A DNA stretch of 64,000 bases from Photobacterium obscurum (GTDB lineage Bacteria; Pseudomonadota; Gammaproteobacteria; Enterobacterales; Vibrionaceae). The position numbers and the translations under genes are program-made. Positions 38,248-46,948 of this stretch are shown piece by piece. Where the stretch lies: positions 1 through 64,000 of the forward strand of contig NZ_JAKRRW010000015.1 in the NCBI RefSeq assembly GCF_026191635.1. Reading direction: 5' to 3'. The notes below the pieces were generated by a model. It saw only the letters and a program-made list of their open reading frames with translations. It made no database searches and was not told the origin of the DNA. Position 1 is the stretch's first letter. Every line of letters starts with the position of its first letter.

Positions 38248-38613
38248 ATGCCCAGACCTAAAATAGAACGGCGAATTGGTTGCCGCCCCGCATACAGTTG
38301 CTTTAAACCAAATGGTGTGCCAATGGCACAGTTAGACAGTATTTTGCTGGCACCTGATGAACTGGAAGCAATTCGGTTGGTTGATCTTGATGGCCTTAAC
38401 CATCAGGCCGCTGCGTTGCAGCTTGGTGTTTCACGGCAGACACTTGGTAATACTATTGCCCGAGCAAGGCATAAGGTCGCGCAGGCACTGGTCAAAGGGA
38501 TGGCCCTTGATTTTGGCTCTGCCTCGCCACGTTCGTCAACCGGACAGCCTGTGGGCTCTGACGTGATGACAGATACCAATCGGGATAAGTTGTTAGAAGA
38601 AAAGGATAATTAA
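38248..38613 (+). CDS. DUF134 helix-turn-helix protein
   Basis: A 121-residue predicted DNA-binding protein. The family start MPRPKIERRIGCRPAYSCFKP is followed by LAPDELEAIRLVDLDGLNHQ and the helix-turn-helix AAALQLGVSRQTLGNTIARAR, which resembles sigma factor region 4. Several such proteins stand next to NifX-type genes in anaerobes and vibrios. Role is unknown; the large palindrome just upstream suggests that it controls its own operon. The ATG at 38248 fits the family and follows AGAGAG. The next gene starts one base after its stop. Confidence 0.88.
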   Translation: MPRPKIERRIGCRPAYSCFKPNGVPMAQLDSILLAPDELEAIRLVDLDGLNHQAAALQLGVSRQTLGNTIARARHKVAQALVKGMALDFGSASPRSSTGQPVGSDVMTDTNRDKLLEEKDN

Positions 38614-38614
38614 T

Positions 38615-39091
38615 ATGTCGCTAGCAATTGCAGTTACGCCTCGGAATCAGGTTGCAGGTCATTTTGGTAAGGCTTCAGCCTTCCAAATATTTGATGCGCA
38701 GGGGACGTTTATTACCCTGCTGGAAAATAGCGGAAGCCGTGAGATCGGCTGTAAGCATAAGAAGCGTATTCAGCGCCAGCTGAGTGAGCTTGGGGTCACT
38801 GAAATTATCTTGGGAAATGTCGGTCAACGATCGCTGGCCAGGCTACTTGGCGCGGGTTTTACGGTGAGCAGGGTACCGGCACGCAGTGAGTTATCTGCCG
38901 TACTTGCTGGTGAGGTTACTAGAGAAGTTCTGCTATCTGCCGAGCAAGGCCGTCCCTGTAAGCGTGAAAAAGGCGACTGTGGCTGCGGTTGTGGAAGTAA
39001 GACAAAAGCGGCGCCGGCTAAAATTGGTACCGTAGTGAATACAAAACCGGTGCTGTCTGGTCTGACTAAGATAGGAGGACTGAAGTTATGA
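38615..39091 (+). CDS. NifX/NifB-family iron-molybdenum cofactor-binding domain protein
   Basis: A 158-residue protein whose residues 1-100 form a dinitrogenase iron-molybdenum cofactor (NifX-like) domain: AIAVTPRNQVAGHFGKASAF, then IILGNVGQRSLARLLGAGF. Proteins of this fold bind metal clusters and are widespread in organisms without nitrogenase. After the domain comes a Cys-rich patch, CKREKGDCGCGCGSKTK (five Cys, residues 113-125), not part of the usual domain and a likely metal site. It is joined to the next gene by a four-base ATGA overlap. Confidence 0.85.
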   Translation: MSLAIAVTPRNQVAGHFGKASAFQIFDAQGTFITLLENSGSREIGCKHKKRIQRQLSELGVTEIILGNVGQRSLARLLGAGFTVSRVPARSELSAVLAGEVTREVLLSAEQGRPCKREKGDCGCGCGSKTKAAPAKIGTVVNTKPVLSGLTKIGGLKL

Positions 39092-39288
39092 CATTTTTAC
39101 TCACGGTGATGATTTTCTTACTGGTGATTGTCGCCATGGCCATCGGTTGGATTATAAAGAAAAAAACAATCGCGGGCAGCTGTGGTGGGTTGGCAAACGT
39201 CGGTATCGAGAAAGAATGTGATTGCGAAGAGACGTGTGAAACGCACAGGCTGTATCAGATCCAGGAGCCGCATCCAAAGCAAGATTGA
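39088..39288 (+). CDS. NqrM-like (DUF539) small membrane protein
   Basis: A 66-residue protein with one N-terminal transmembrane helix (about residues 2-23) and the NqrM cysteine pattern GSCGGLANVGIEKECDCEET plus one further Cys. NqrM helps insert the iron centre coordinated by NqrD and NqrE in the sodium-pumping NADH:quinone reductase. True nqrM normally ends the nqr-apbE operon; this copy lies beside a NifX-like gene, so it is either a relocated nqrM or a paralogue with its own client. Overlapping start (ATGA) with the NifX-like gene. Confidence 0.82.
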   Translation: MTFLLTVMIFLLVIVAMAIGWIIKKKTIAGSCGGLANVGIEKECDCEETCETHRLYQIQEPHPKQD

Positions 39289-39289
39289 T

Positions 39290-39316
39290 AAAAAGCAGGG
39301 TGGCCCTGCTTTTTTT
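39290..39316. terminator. Terminator between the NqrM-like and LysR genes
   Basis: AAAAAGCAGGG-TGG-CCCTGCTTTTTTT is an eleven-pair stem starting two bases past the NqrM-like gene. It touches the stop codon of the convergent LysR gene and may end both transcripts. Confidence 0.88.
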
Positions 39317-40265
39317 ATGCCCTGCTGTCGGGACGTTGGCGCAGGGCGGTAACCCGCTCGGTAATGGTTTGGCTGACGATGTGCTTCAGCCACTCAATTC
39401 GAGGGTGGCTGCCATTTCTGCGTAGCCAAAGCATATTGATATCAAAATCTGGAATATCGACCGGCGGCTTGCATTGAGTCAGGTCATCATGAAAGATTTC
39501 AACTTTGGCCATCAGCGTGGAGACCACGCACAGTAGATTCCGTCCGGTCAGCAGGTGGCGGATCGTCAGGAAGTTGCTCGAGCCTACTGCGACATGACGG
39601 CTGAAACCTTGTCGCTGTAGTTGGCTATCTACCGCGCTGGCCAGTTTACCGTCGGGAGTCACCAGTGCTTGTGGGGTTGCGATATAGCGCGCAAGATCAA
39701 CAGGTATACTCAGCCCGGTAGCCTGCCTGTCAAAAAGACAAACATGATCCTCGGTATACAGGTACTGGCTATCCAGCTCTCTTGGCAGATTTTTCATCGA
39801 GCCAATGACCAAATCAATTTTTTGCTCTTCAATCGCGGACTGATAGTTGTTGCGATCGACATTACAAAAGCTGAGTTGGCAGTGGGGAGCCAGGGCCGTA
39901 ATGGCATCAAACAAGGCCGGAGCAAAAAGTAGCTCGGCATAATCGGTCAGTCCGATGCGCAAGTTACCGCGGTAATCATGTGGTGTAAAGTCGCCAGGCT
40001 GGAGGATTTCGGTTGTGACAAGCTGGAGAATATGCTCGATCACCGGTGCAAGTTCAATGGCTTTATCCGTCGCGATCATTTGATGGCCCTGGCGCTCGAA
40101 CAATGGATCATTGATGAGGGCACGCAGCCGCGACAGGTTATGGCTCATCGCCGACTGGCCAAGGGAGAGTTTCTGCGCCGCCTTCGTGACGCTGCGAGTT
40201 TCCATCAAGGCTGAAAAAGCGATGAGCAGGTTGAGGTCTACACCACGCCAGTTGATGTCCTTCAT
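39315..40265 (-). CDS. LysR family transcriptional regulator
   Basis: A 316-residue LysR-type regulator. The N-terminal winged helix has DLNLLIAFSALMETRSVTKA and LSLGQSAMSHNLSRLRALI, and the C-terminal effector domain begins around residue 95 (GNLRIGLTDYAELLFAPAL). It resembles the NodD-like branch that reads aromatic or other small ligands; the ligand and targets cannot be read. It is convergent with the NqrM-like gene and is 21 bases beyond the deacylase gene upstream on the same strand, which may be in the same transcript. Confidence 0.9.
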   Translation of the reverse strand: MKDINWRGVDLNLLIAFSALMETRSVTKAAQKLSLGQSAMSHNLSRLRALINDPLFERQGHQMIATDKAIELAPVIEHILQLVTTEILQPGDFTPHDYRGNLRIGLTDYAELLFAPALFDAITALAPHCQLSFCNVDRNNYQSAIEEQKIDLVIGSMKNLPRELDSQYLYTEDHVCLFDRQATGLSIPVDLARYIATPQALVTPDGKLASAVDSQLQRQGFSRHVAVGSSNFLTIRHLLTGRNLLCVVSTLMAKVEIFHDDLTQCKPPVDIPDFDINMLWLRRNGSHPRIEWLKHIVSQTITERVTALRQRPDSRA

Positions 40266-40286
40266 TGATTGAGCCCTTTCCCTGAG

Positions 40287-40748
40287 TTAGCGGCAGATGT
40301 CGGCAAACATCGGATCACAGAGTAAAAGGAGATCTTCGGTTTCAAGCTCGACCCCTGCCATGCGATCCCCGCTGCTGATATTCACGAGGTGATGTTTTTT
40401 GATGGCGTGATCAAAAATAACCGGAAGAGGGCGTTTTAGGCCAATGGGGGCAACGGTGCCGATCATCAGCCCGGTAACCTTCTCTACATCGCTGGCATCG
40501 GCACAGGTCATACGGCGACAACCAAACATCTCGCGCACTTTTTTCGGGTCGACTTGTGCCGGTCCCGGCACACAGGCGAGAACATGAAATCCCCCCATGT
40601 CGCGAAGCAGGATTGATTTAACCATCTGTTCTGGATTGACACCACGCTCTTGCGCCGCTTCCTCAACCGTCTTTGCTGGTTTGGTGTGAGGAAGGAGCCG
40701 ATACTCGACCCCTTCATTTTCTAAATAACATGTTACAGAGGTTTGCAT
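40287..40748 (-). CDS. YbaK/EbsC-family aminoacyl-tRNA deacylase
   Basis: A 153-residue stand-alone editing domain like YbaK or the ProRS insertion domain. It has the N-terminal TCYLENEGVEYRLLPHTKPAK, KSILLRDMGGFHVLACVPG with a conserved Lys, and the end-of-domain NISSGDRMAGVELETEDLL. It probably hydrolyses a mischarged tRNA; the substrate is not readable. It starts three bases past ygfZ, so it is probably cotranscribed. It is the second YbaK-fold gene of the window. Confidence 0.88.
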   Translation of the reverse strand: MQTSVTCYLENEGVEYRLLPHTKPAKTVEEAAQERGVNPEQMVKSILLRDMGGFHVLACVPGPAQVDPKKVREMFGCRRMTCADASDVEKVTGLMIGTVAPIGLKRPLPVIFDHAIKKHHLVNISSGDRMAGVELETEDLLLLCDPMFADICR

Positions 40749-40751
40749 TGT

Positions 40752-41732
40752 TTACTCGTTCTCTTCTAGCGAGTAAGGCAGTGGCAGCTTCTGCCAAATA
40801 GCGTCCTGATCGGTGAGGCGGAACTGGCTCTCTTCATCCAGATCGTTTGGCAGGCCGACCAAGGCGATACACTGATTGTCAGCAAACTGGTACGCAGCGA
40901 TGATGGTGCCGCCTTTACGCCAGTTTTCTCCGACACTGCGCTCCAGCGCATCACCAGCCTGCGGGCAGTGTTCTGCCGGGCCGGTTACAATATACATGGC
41001 ACGCTTATTAATACCGCGATACTTGGCGCGCGCCACCGTTTCCTGGCCGGTGTAGCAGCCTTTTTTGAAGCTGATTGCCCCTACAGCCTGCAGATTCATC
41101 GCCTGGGGAATAAACTCCAGTTCGGTCTCGGCATCGACGCGCGGAATAGCATTTTGGATATCGTACATATCCCACAACGAGCTGTCTGAAAGTACGGCCT
41201 CATTGGCCAGCTTGTTGGCGATGGTTTCCGCCTGATCGGCTGCAATGGCAATCAGCCAGCGTTGCTCGTCGATCTTGACGGCAGTCCCGCCAGTGATTGC
41301 GCGGACATCACCTTCGCCACCGAATTCACGCTCAATCACGGTCGTTGCCTGGCTTCCGGTCAGGCCGAGTAAGACATCATTGCTTTGCTCGATATCGACT
41401 TTAGAGAAAACGGCATATTTTTTCAGCTCCGGTAGCTGGGTCGCCATAATGCTCTGGCGTTGCAGGAAGCCATAGCCTTCATTATGGTGAAACAGGCGGA
41501 AAACCGTGCGCATCTTTCCCTTGGCATCACAATGGGCACCGAGGGTTGACTGATCTGCATTTAAGGTGACGACATCACAGGTCACCTGGCCCTGTAGGAA
41601 AGATTTTTTATCTTCACCAATTAGGGTAGCCAGTCCCCAGTCGGTAAGGTTGATCAGCGCCAGCTCTGGCAGCGCATCTTGGGACGTTAAAGGGATTTTC
41701 TTGAAATTCAGGGCGTTTGACCAGGTGCTCAT
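40752..41732 (-). CDS. ygfZ: Folate-dependent tRNA-modifying protein YgfZ
   Basis: Folate-binding protein needed for the activity of some Fe-S enzymes such as MiaB. The 326-residue protein equals the E. coli length and has the YgfZ signature KGCYTGQETVARAKYRG with its essential Cys, AAHCDAKGKM-type segment (GAHCDAKGKMRTVFRLF) and FIPQAMNLQAVGAISF. The ATG at 41732 gives the best match; one at 41744 is possible. It is divergent from sdhE, as in E. coli. Confidence 0.94.
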   Translation of the reverse strand: MSTWSNALNFKKIPLTSQDALPELALINLTDWGLATLIGEDKKSFLQGQVTCDVVTLNADQSTLGAHCDAKGKMRTVFRLFHHNEGYGFLQRQSIMATQLPELKKYAVFSKVDIEQSNDVLLGLTGSQATTVIEREFGGEGDVRAITGGTAVKIDEQRWLIAIAADQAETIANKLANEAVLSDSSLWDMYDIQNAIPRVDAETELEFIPQAMNLQAVGAISFKKGCYTGQETVARAKYRGINKRAMYIVTGPAEHCPQAGDALERSVGENWRKGGTIIAAYQFADNQCIALVGLPNDLDEESQFRLTDQDAIWQKLPLPYSLEENE

Positions 41733-42014
41733 AGCGCGTTCCATGATTGTCGGGTAGCTCGCGGGGGCTTTGCTTATCCCTATTGGGATTAATAGCAAAA
41801 CGGAACCGGCAAGCTACTGCTTATAGAGTGAATATCATTGTTCTTGCTATGTTAAAACGCTAGCTGGCATTTGTCAGCTTATATACCTAAACTCCTTTTT
41901 TGATCATAGGTCTCATCTTCACGTTTTGCTTGTTCTTGCGCATGGTCGGTATGATCTCGTGCTGCTAATATTGAGCGAATTGTATAAACGACCAAGTAAA
42001 GGTTGAGGTTGTAT

Positions 42015-42275
42015 ATGTTGAGTGCAGAAGAAAAGGCACGCGTTAAGTGGGCATGCCGTCGTGGTATGCTGGAGTTGGATGTGATCATCATGCCGTTCTT
42101 TGAGGAGTGTTTTGAGCAGCTATCAGAGCAAGAGCAGCGGGATTTTATCTCTTTGCTGACTTGTGATGATCCCGATCTGTTCACTTGGATGATGCAGCAT
42201 GGTCGCAGTGAAAACCCGGCTCATGCAGCAATGGTGGACAAAATTGTTGCCCACAACAACAGCAAACTTCGTTGA
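42015..42275 (+). CDS. sdhE: FAD assembly factor SdhE
   Basis: Small protein that promotes covalent flavinylation of succinate dehydrogenase SdhA. The 86-residue protein has the family motif VKWACRRGMLELDVIIMPFF (RGxxE) and the CDDPDLFTWM segment. The ATG at 42015 follows GAGG at good spacing, and gives the family start. It is divergent from ygfZ and overlaps ygfX. Confidence 0.93.
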   Translation: MLSAEEKARVKWACRRGMLELDVIIMPFFEECFEQLSEQEQRDFISLLTCDDPDLFTWMMQHGRSENPAHAAMVDKIVAHNNSKLR

Positions 42276-42681
42276 GTTTGATGTAAAACCTTCCAAATTG
42301 TCTGCTGCCGCGCTGACCATTCTCTATTTCAGTGCGGCATGCCTGTTACTTCTCGCCTGGTTACGTACCGTTCTTCCCCTACCGCTAATTGTTGTGTGCC
42401 TGGATATGCTGTGGCACGAATGGCTGCAGTTGCGTCTCTATTGTCAGTCGCAACAAGGGCGGTTGATTATCAGCATATCGGGTGAAGTGTGCTGGCAGCG
42501 GCAGAAGTGGCAGGTGGATAGGGTGAAAATACGCACCCGGTTCTTGCTGCTATTGCGCCTCCGCCGCCCCGAACAGCACCGCTGGTTACTGGTGTGCCGT
42601 GATGCATGTGATGAAGCAGCATATCGAAGTTTGTCCTTATTTTGTTACAGCTCGGTTATCTACTGCTCCGACGACGGATAA
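42223..42681 (+). CDS. ygfX: YgfX family inner-membrane protein
   Basis: A membrane protein in the E. coli sdhE-ygfX pair, described there as CptA toxin that interferes with FtsZ and MreB. It has two hydrophobic helices (about LTILYFSAACLLLLAWL and LPLIVVCLDML), then the CWQRQKWQV and LLLLRLRRPEQHRWLLVC segments that align to E. coli YgfX (RWQGQEWSI, MMLRLR, HLWLAAD). The start is uncertain: ATG 42223, or TTG 42244 or 42247 behind GGTGGA. All would overlap the end of sdhE, so translation is coupled. Confidence 0.75.
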   Translation: MQQWWTKLLPTTTANFVEFDVKPSKLSAAALTILYFSAACLLLLAWLRTVLPLPLIVVCLDMLWHEWLQLRLYCQSQQGRLIISISGEVCWQRQKWQVDRVKIRTRFLLLLRLRRPEQHRWLLVCRDACDEAAYRSLSLFCYSSVIYCSDDG

Positions 42682-42787
42682 AGTTGAAATTAATTAGATG
42701 AGTCAGAGTTGTCATAAGCTGCTGTAATTAAAGGTTTTTATCTTAATTCACCCTCCGTTTTTCTTATCTAGTGCTGCTTTTTGCATA

Positions 42788-42814
42788 TAAAGGGATTTAT
42801 CAATTAGTCGATAG
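42788..42814 (+). promoter_or_regulatory. Sigma-28 (FliA)-like promoter of the chemoreceptor
   Basis: TAAA (42788-42791), exactly 15 bases, then GTCGATAG (42807-42814). The flagellar sigma-28 consensus is TAAA-N15-GCCGATAA, so all of the -35 and six of eight -10 bases fit. It is about 80 bases before the chemoreceptor ATG. Confidence 0.6.
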
Positions 42815-42894
42815 GTAAGAGTAGGAATAACACCACCGAAATGCGGCGGTATACCCACGCCTAGGGTATTAAATCAGGCTGGATTATATTTGGA

Positions 42895-44724
42895 ATGAAA
42901 ATTAAACATAAATTATTGGGACTTACTGCCCTGGCAGTATCGGCTTTGCTGGTCGGACTCGGCATGACCGGGGTGGCAAATGAGCGGGTGATGAAGATAA
43001 ATGACGCTTCGGCGGCTGTCAGTCAGCTGGAAGTTACCTTGCTTAACCTACGCCGCAACGAGAAAGACTTTTTGATGCGGATGGATATGAAGTATCAGGG
43101 TAAGTTCCAAGCTAACTATGAGCGTTTTCAGTCTCAGCTGACAACTCTGGAGACGGAGCTTGATTCATTGTCGATTTTGATCCCGAGCCTGGAAACACTC
43201 CCTGAAGCCATGCATAGCTACCATAGCGGGATGATGAGTTTGATCCAAGGCTACCAGCTGCTTGGTCTGAAAACCGATGAAGGGATGCACTTGGCGTTTT
43301 TCGACAGCTCGGAGGCCTTGATTCTTGCGGCCAGTGAGCAGAATCTCGATATCCTGGAAGCATATAGTTTGGTGCTGACCGCCAAGATGCTGCTGGTGAC
43401 CGGCGACGAGGAACACCTGAAAGATTATCAGCTTGCCTCGGAACAACACCGACAGCAATTGCTGCATGACCTAGGGCCGGTATTTGAACGGTTTGAGCAG
43501 AATGTTAACCAGGTTATCCAACAACAACAGAATATTGGTCTGAGCCATAATTTGGGACTGCGCGGTGATATCCGCAAACAGTCACACCTGGTCGAGAAAG
43601 TCTTTGCGGAGGTTGTCGAGCAGCTGGAGGCTAAAGTCGAGGCGGAGCAAAGCTTGATTAGCAAGCTGACCGTTGTGGGCGTGTTGGTCGTGATGGCGCT
43701 GTTGGTGGGGATGTCATGGCTGATCAGCCAGTCCATTCAACGTCGTATCGAAGGCCTGAGCCGTTTGATGGCCAGCATTGCTGGCAGTAACGACCTGTCC
43801 CAGGTTGCCGATGAAGATGGCAATGATGAGCTGGCCGATATGGCCCGTAATTTCAACGGATTGCTATTGAGTCTTCGCCAGCTGGTCGGGAACGTGCAAG
43901 GGGCAATCACCGAACTGGGGGCGGCCTCTGAGCAGTTGCAAAGCCGAAGCCGTGAATCTGAGCAGGCAATGGATAGGCAGCAAGGTGAAACGGAGTCGGT
44001 TGCCACGGCGATCACCGAGATGGGGGTAACCATCCGCGAAATTGCCTCGAATACTGAAAGCGCGGCAGAAAATGCTGACCGCAGCTATCATGGTGCGCAG
44101 GAAGGGTTGGGCGAAGTGAGTGCAACCAAAGAGCGTATCCGTACTTTGTCTGACGATCTGGCACAAACCAGTGACGAAGTGGCGAGCCTGTCGACGCTGT
44201 CGGAAAACATTGGTTCAGTGCTGGACGTGATCAAGGCGATTGCCGAGCAGACCAATTTGCTGGCGCTGAATGCCGCGATTGAAGCCGCGCGCGCAGGAGA
44301 GCAGGGCAGAGGGTTTGCCGTTGTCGCCGACGAGGTACGCTCGCTGGCATTGCGTACCCGCCAATCAACGGAAGAGATCACTACGATTATCGCTTCGCTG
44401 CAAGAGCAAACTGATCAGGTTGTCGTCCATATCGGCCGCTGCCGAGAGCAGGGAGAGTTGAGCGTGACGCAAGCGGATAGTGCGGAAGTGAAGATTAATC
44501 AGATCATGGCTGACATGCAGTTGATTATGGATACCAGTACTCAGATCGCCGCTGCGGTTGAGCAGCAAAGCCTGGTTTCAGAGGAAATCGGTCAGAATGT
44601 CACTTCGATTCGTGATATTACCGAGACCAATTCGGCAGCAGCCCATGAGAATGCCCAGGCAGCCAATGCGGTTGCAGCACAGGCTATTTCTCTGGACGAA
44701 GCGATTGCGGAGTATAAGGTTTAG
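42895..44724 (+). CDS. Methyl-accepting chemotaxis protein
   Basis: A 609-residue transmembrane chemoreceptor. It has a first helix (about 7-25), a helical periplasmic sensor of about 230 residues, a second helix (about 260-280, [18 protein letters not shown]), a HAMP domain, and a long cytoplasmic signalling coiled coil. The hairpin tip has [20 protein letters not shown] and [15 protein letters not shown]. The ligand cannot be read. The gene is inserted between ygfX and nadB, transcribed alone, with a sigma-28-like promoter. It ends at a CTAG-type repeat and a terminator. Confidence 0.93.
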   Translation: MKIKHKLLGLTALAVSALLVGLGMTGVANERVMKINDASAAVSQLEVTLLNLRRNEKDFLMRMDMKYQGKFQANYERFQSQLTTLETELDSLSILIPSLETLPEAMHSYHSGMMSLIQGYQLLGLKTDEGMHLAFFDSSEALILAASEQNLDILEAYSLVLTAKMLLVTGDEEHLKDYQLASEQHRQQLLHDLGPVFERFEQNVNQVIQQQQNIGLSHNLGLRGDIRKQSHLVEKVFAEVVEQLEAKVEAEQSLISKLTVVGVLVVMALLVGMSWLISQSIQRRIEGLSRLMASIAGSNDLSQVADEDGNDELADMARNFNGLLLSLRQLVGNVQGAITELGAASEQLQSRSRESEQAMDRQQGETESVATAITEMGVTIREIASNTESAAENADRSYHGAQEGLGEVSATKERIRTLSDDLAQTSDEVASLSTLSENIGSVLDVIKAIAEQTNLLALNAAIEAARAGEQGRGFAVVADEVRSLALRTRQSTEEITTIIASLQEQTDQVVVHIGRCREQGELSVTQADSAEVKINQIMADMQLIMDTSTQIAAAVEQQSLVSEEIGQNVTSIRDITETNSAAAHENAQAANAVAAQAISLDEAIAEYKV

Positions 44725-44734
44725 GAGCTGGGGC

Positions 44735-44829
44735 GGGTTCCTAGATCCTAGTTTCTTGAGAAAGCAGGAAGAGCAAGAGCTTGACTGAGTAGTCATGAGG
44801 CTTTTGAAGCCTGCAGGAACCAGGAACTA
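44735..44829. repeat. CTAG-rich intergenic repeat after the chemoreceptor gene
   Basis: The left end has GGTTCCTAGATCCTAGTTTC and the right end AGGAACCAGGAACTAA. The middle AGAGCAAGAGCTTGAC...ATGAGGC...TTGAAGCC aligns with the copy at 29687. The ends are inverted to one another (GGTTCCTAG / AGGAACC). It leads straight into a terminator. Confidence 0.7.
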
Positions 44830-44860
44830 AAAAAGCGAGAGGCTTGCACCTCTCGCTTTT
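44828..44860. terminator. Terminator between chemoreceptor gene and nadB
   Basis: AAAAAAGCGAGAGG-CTTGCA-CCTCTCGCTTTT is a stem of about twelve pairs with T- and A-runs on both sides, able to serve both convergent genes. Confidence 0.88.
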
Positions 44861-44897
44861 CTATATCTCGAAACGCTTACGTGGTTTTCGATAATCT

Positions 44898-44938
44898 TTT
44901 CTAGTTTCTAGTTTCTAGTTTCTAGTTTCTAGTTTCTG
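44898..44938. repeat. TTTCTAG heptamer tandem repeat
   Basis: Five perfect head-to-tail copies of TTTCTAG (44898-44932) and a sixth incomplete copy end two bases before the nadB stop codon. It belongs to the CTAG family and is likely to vary in copy number between strains by slippage. Confidence 0.85.
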
Positions 44939-44940
44939 CC

Positions 44941-46560
44941 TCAACACGGCTGATCCGGTGTCAGAATCGTTGGTTTCGATTCTTCCAGTTGTTTTGGATA
45001 ATCAAGGTTGTAATGCAGGCCGAGGCTCTCTTTGCGCTCCAGCGCACAGCGAACCATCAGCTCGGCAACCTGTAGCAAATTACGCAGTTCCAGCAGGTTA
45101 TTCGAGACCTTGAAGTTGCTGTAGTACTCGTTAGTCTCTTCTTTGAGTAGCTGAATACGACGCATCGCTCGTTCAAGGCGCTTGGTGGTGCGGACAATGC
45201 CGACATAGTCCCACATAAACAGGCGGAGTTCATGCCAGTTATGCTGGATCACCACTTCTTCGTCCGAACAGCTGACTTGGCTTTCATCCCAGCATGGCAG
45301 GCTATCAGGCAGGCTGACCAGGTTCAGTTTCTGCTGGATACTTTCTGCGGCGGCCCAGGCGTAAACCACACACTCCAGCAGTGAGTTCGATGCCATACGG
45401 TTAGCCCCGTGCAGGCCGGTATAGCTCACTTCACCGATAGCGTACAGACCATCCAGATCGGTACGGCCTTCCTTGTCGACGATGACACCACCACAGGTAT
45501 AGTGGGCGGCTGGGACAATAGGGATTGGCTCCTTGGTGATATCAATGCCAAAGCCCAGCAGTTTCTCGTAAATTGTCGGGAAGTGCTTCTGCACAAAGTC
45601 AGCCGGTTTGTGGCTGATATCCAGGAACATACAGTCTGCACCCAGGCGCTTCATCTCGAAGTCGATGGCACGGGCCACCACATCACGCGGCGCCAGTTCG
45701 GCTCGCTCGTCGAAGTCTTTCATAAAGCGCGTGCCGTCCGGGCGGCGCAGGTAAGCCCCTTCGCCGCGTAGTGCCTCGGTTAGCAGGAAGTTGCGGGCTT
45801 CAGGGTGAAATAGGCAGGTCGGATGGAACTGGTTGAACTCCAGGTTAGCGACCCGACAACCGGCACGCCATGCCATGGCGATACCGTCACCGGAAGAGAC
45901 ATCAGGGTTGGAAGTGTACTGGTAGACTTTGGATGCACCGCCGGTGGCCAGTACTACGAACTTGGCGCGAACGGTTTCTACCACTTCACGGTTACGGTTC
46001 CAGATATAAGCTCCCAGAACTCGGTTCGGCTCATCGCTGATACCGAGTTTCTGATTGGTGATCAGATCCAGCGCGTTGTGGCGCTCAAGTACTTCGATAT
46101 TCGGGTGGTTGTGAACATTATCTTGGAGCGAGTTTTGTACGGCCATACCGGTAGCGTCTGCAGCATGCAGGATCCTGCGATGGCTGTGGCCGCCTTCGCG
46201 GGTCAGATGGTAACGAGGGGCGTCATCACTGTCACTCTCCTCGCGGTCAAACGGCACACCGCCGTCAATCAGCCACTGTACGCAGTGTTTGGCATTTTCG
46301 GCAATAAAGCGAACCACGTCTTCATCGCATAAATGCGCCCCGGCAATCTGGGTATCCTGGACATGGGAATCAACACTGTCTGACTCATCAAAAACAGCGG
46401 CAATCCCGCCTTGAGCATAATATGTCGCCCCTTCGCTGCTCGGGCCTTTGCTCAAGACCATCACTTTCCCTAACGGCGCCAGGCGCAATGCCAGCGATAA
46501 TCCGGCAGCACCGCTACCGATGACTAGTACATCGCAAAGATGTTCACGGTTTTCGTTCAT
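44941..46560 (-). CDS. nadB: L-aspartate oxidase
   Basis: FAD enzyme that oxidises aspartate to iminoaspartate, the first step of NAD synthesis. The 539-residue protein (E. coli 540) has [44 protein letters not shown] and the late [15 protein letters not shown]. The ATG at 46560 gives the family start [12 protein letters not shown]; the frame open upstream is not typical. It is divergent from rpoE, as in E. coli. Its quinolinate partner nadA is not nearby. Confidence 0.95.
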   Translation of the reverse strand: MNENREHLCDVLVIGSGAAGLSLALRLAPLGKVMVLSKGPSSEGATYYAQGGIAAVFDESDSVDSHVQDTQIAGAHLCDEDVVRFIAENAKHCVQWLIDGGVPFDREESDSDDAPRYHLTREGGHSHRRILHAADATGMAVQNSLQDNVHNHPNIEVLERHNALDLITNQKLGISDEPNRVLGAYIWNRNREVVETVRAKFVVLATGGASKVYQYTSNPDVSSGDGIAMAWRAGCRVANLEFNQFHPTCLFHPEARNFLLTEALRGEGAYLRRPDGTRFMKDFDERAELAPRDVVARAIDFEMKRLGADCMFLDISHKPADFVQKHFPTIYEKLLGFGIDITKEPIPIVPAAHYTCGGVIVDKEGRTDLDGLYAIGEVSYTGLHGANRMASNSLLECVVYAWAAAESIQQKLNLVSLPDSLPCWDESQVSCSDEEVVIQHNWHELRLFMWDYVGIVRTTKRLERAMRRIQLLKEETNEYYSNFKVSNNLLELRNLLQVAELMVRCALERKESLGLHYNLDYPKQLEESKPTILTPDQPC

Positions 46561-46948
46561 ATCGATTTCATATCCCTGTGGCAATCGCTCTATGTTACCA
46601 AATTCCATCTCAATTTTTCATTTTTGACTGTGGGTTAACCACTTATTGCTTTGACGCGGTATAATGCTTAGTCAATGTAATGGTTATACTGCGTCATTAC
46701 GGAAAAAAAATCGCGCACTATTAATGAGAAATTATTTCTTTTGAACAGGGAACTTCGTCTTTATTCTCTAGTCATAAATAGTGCTCATGCTCATACTTTT
46801 CATATAACGCTGTTTTGATTGAGCTTTAAAACTGTTCTAACGCTGGGTGGTCCTCTATATATCATGAAGGAGTGACGCCCTGCTGCGAACCGTTGACAGG
46901 TTAGTATGAAATCACGAGTGCAAGACGGATATAGGAGTACACGCTCGA
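46561..46948. other. Divergent nadB-rpoE regulatory region
   Basis: A 388-base stretch without a gene, AT-rich from 46660 to 46850. It holds the nadB promoter region on one side and the sigma-E-type promoter of rpoE at 46749 on the other. The long rpoE leader (about 165 bases after the promoter) includes a GGAGTG at 46868 and no clear small reading frame. Confidence 0.5.
46749..46777 (+). promoter_or_regulatory. Sigma-E-type promoter of rpoE
   Basis: GGAACTT (46749-46755), a 16-base spacer, then TCATAA (46772-46777). The sigma-E consensus is GGAACTT-N16-TCNAA, so the -35 is exact. Autoregulation of rpoE from such a promoter is known in enterics and vibrios. Confidence 0.75.

Noticed and set aside
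38033..38261. Small overlapping open frames on both strands before the DUF134 gene
   Set aside because: They run through the palindromic site, lack ribosome sites and have low-complexity content; judged non-coding.
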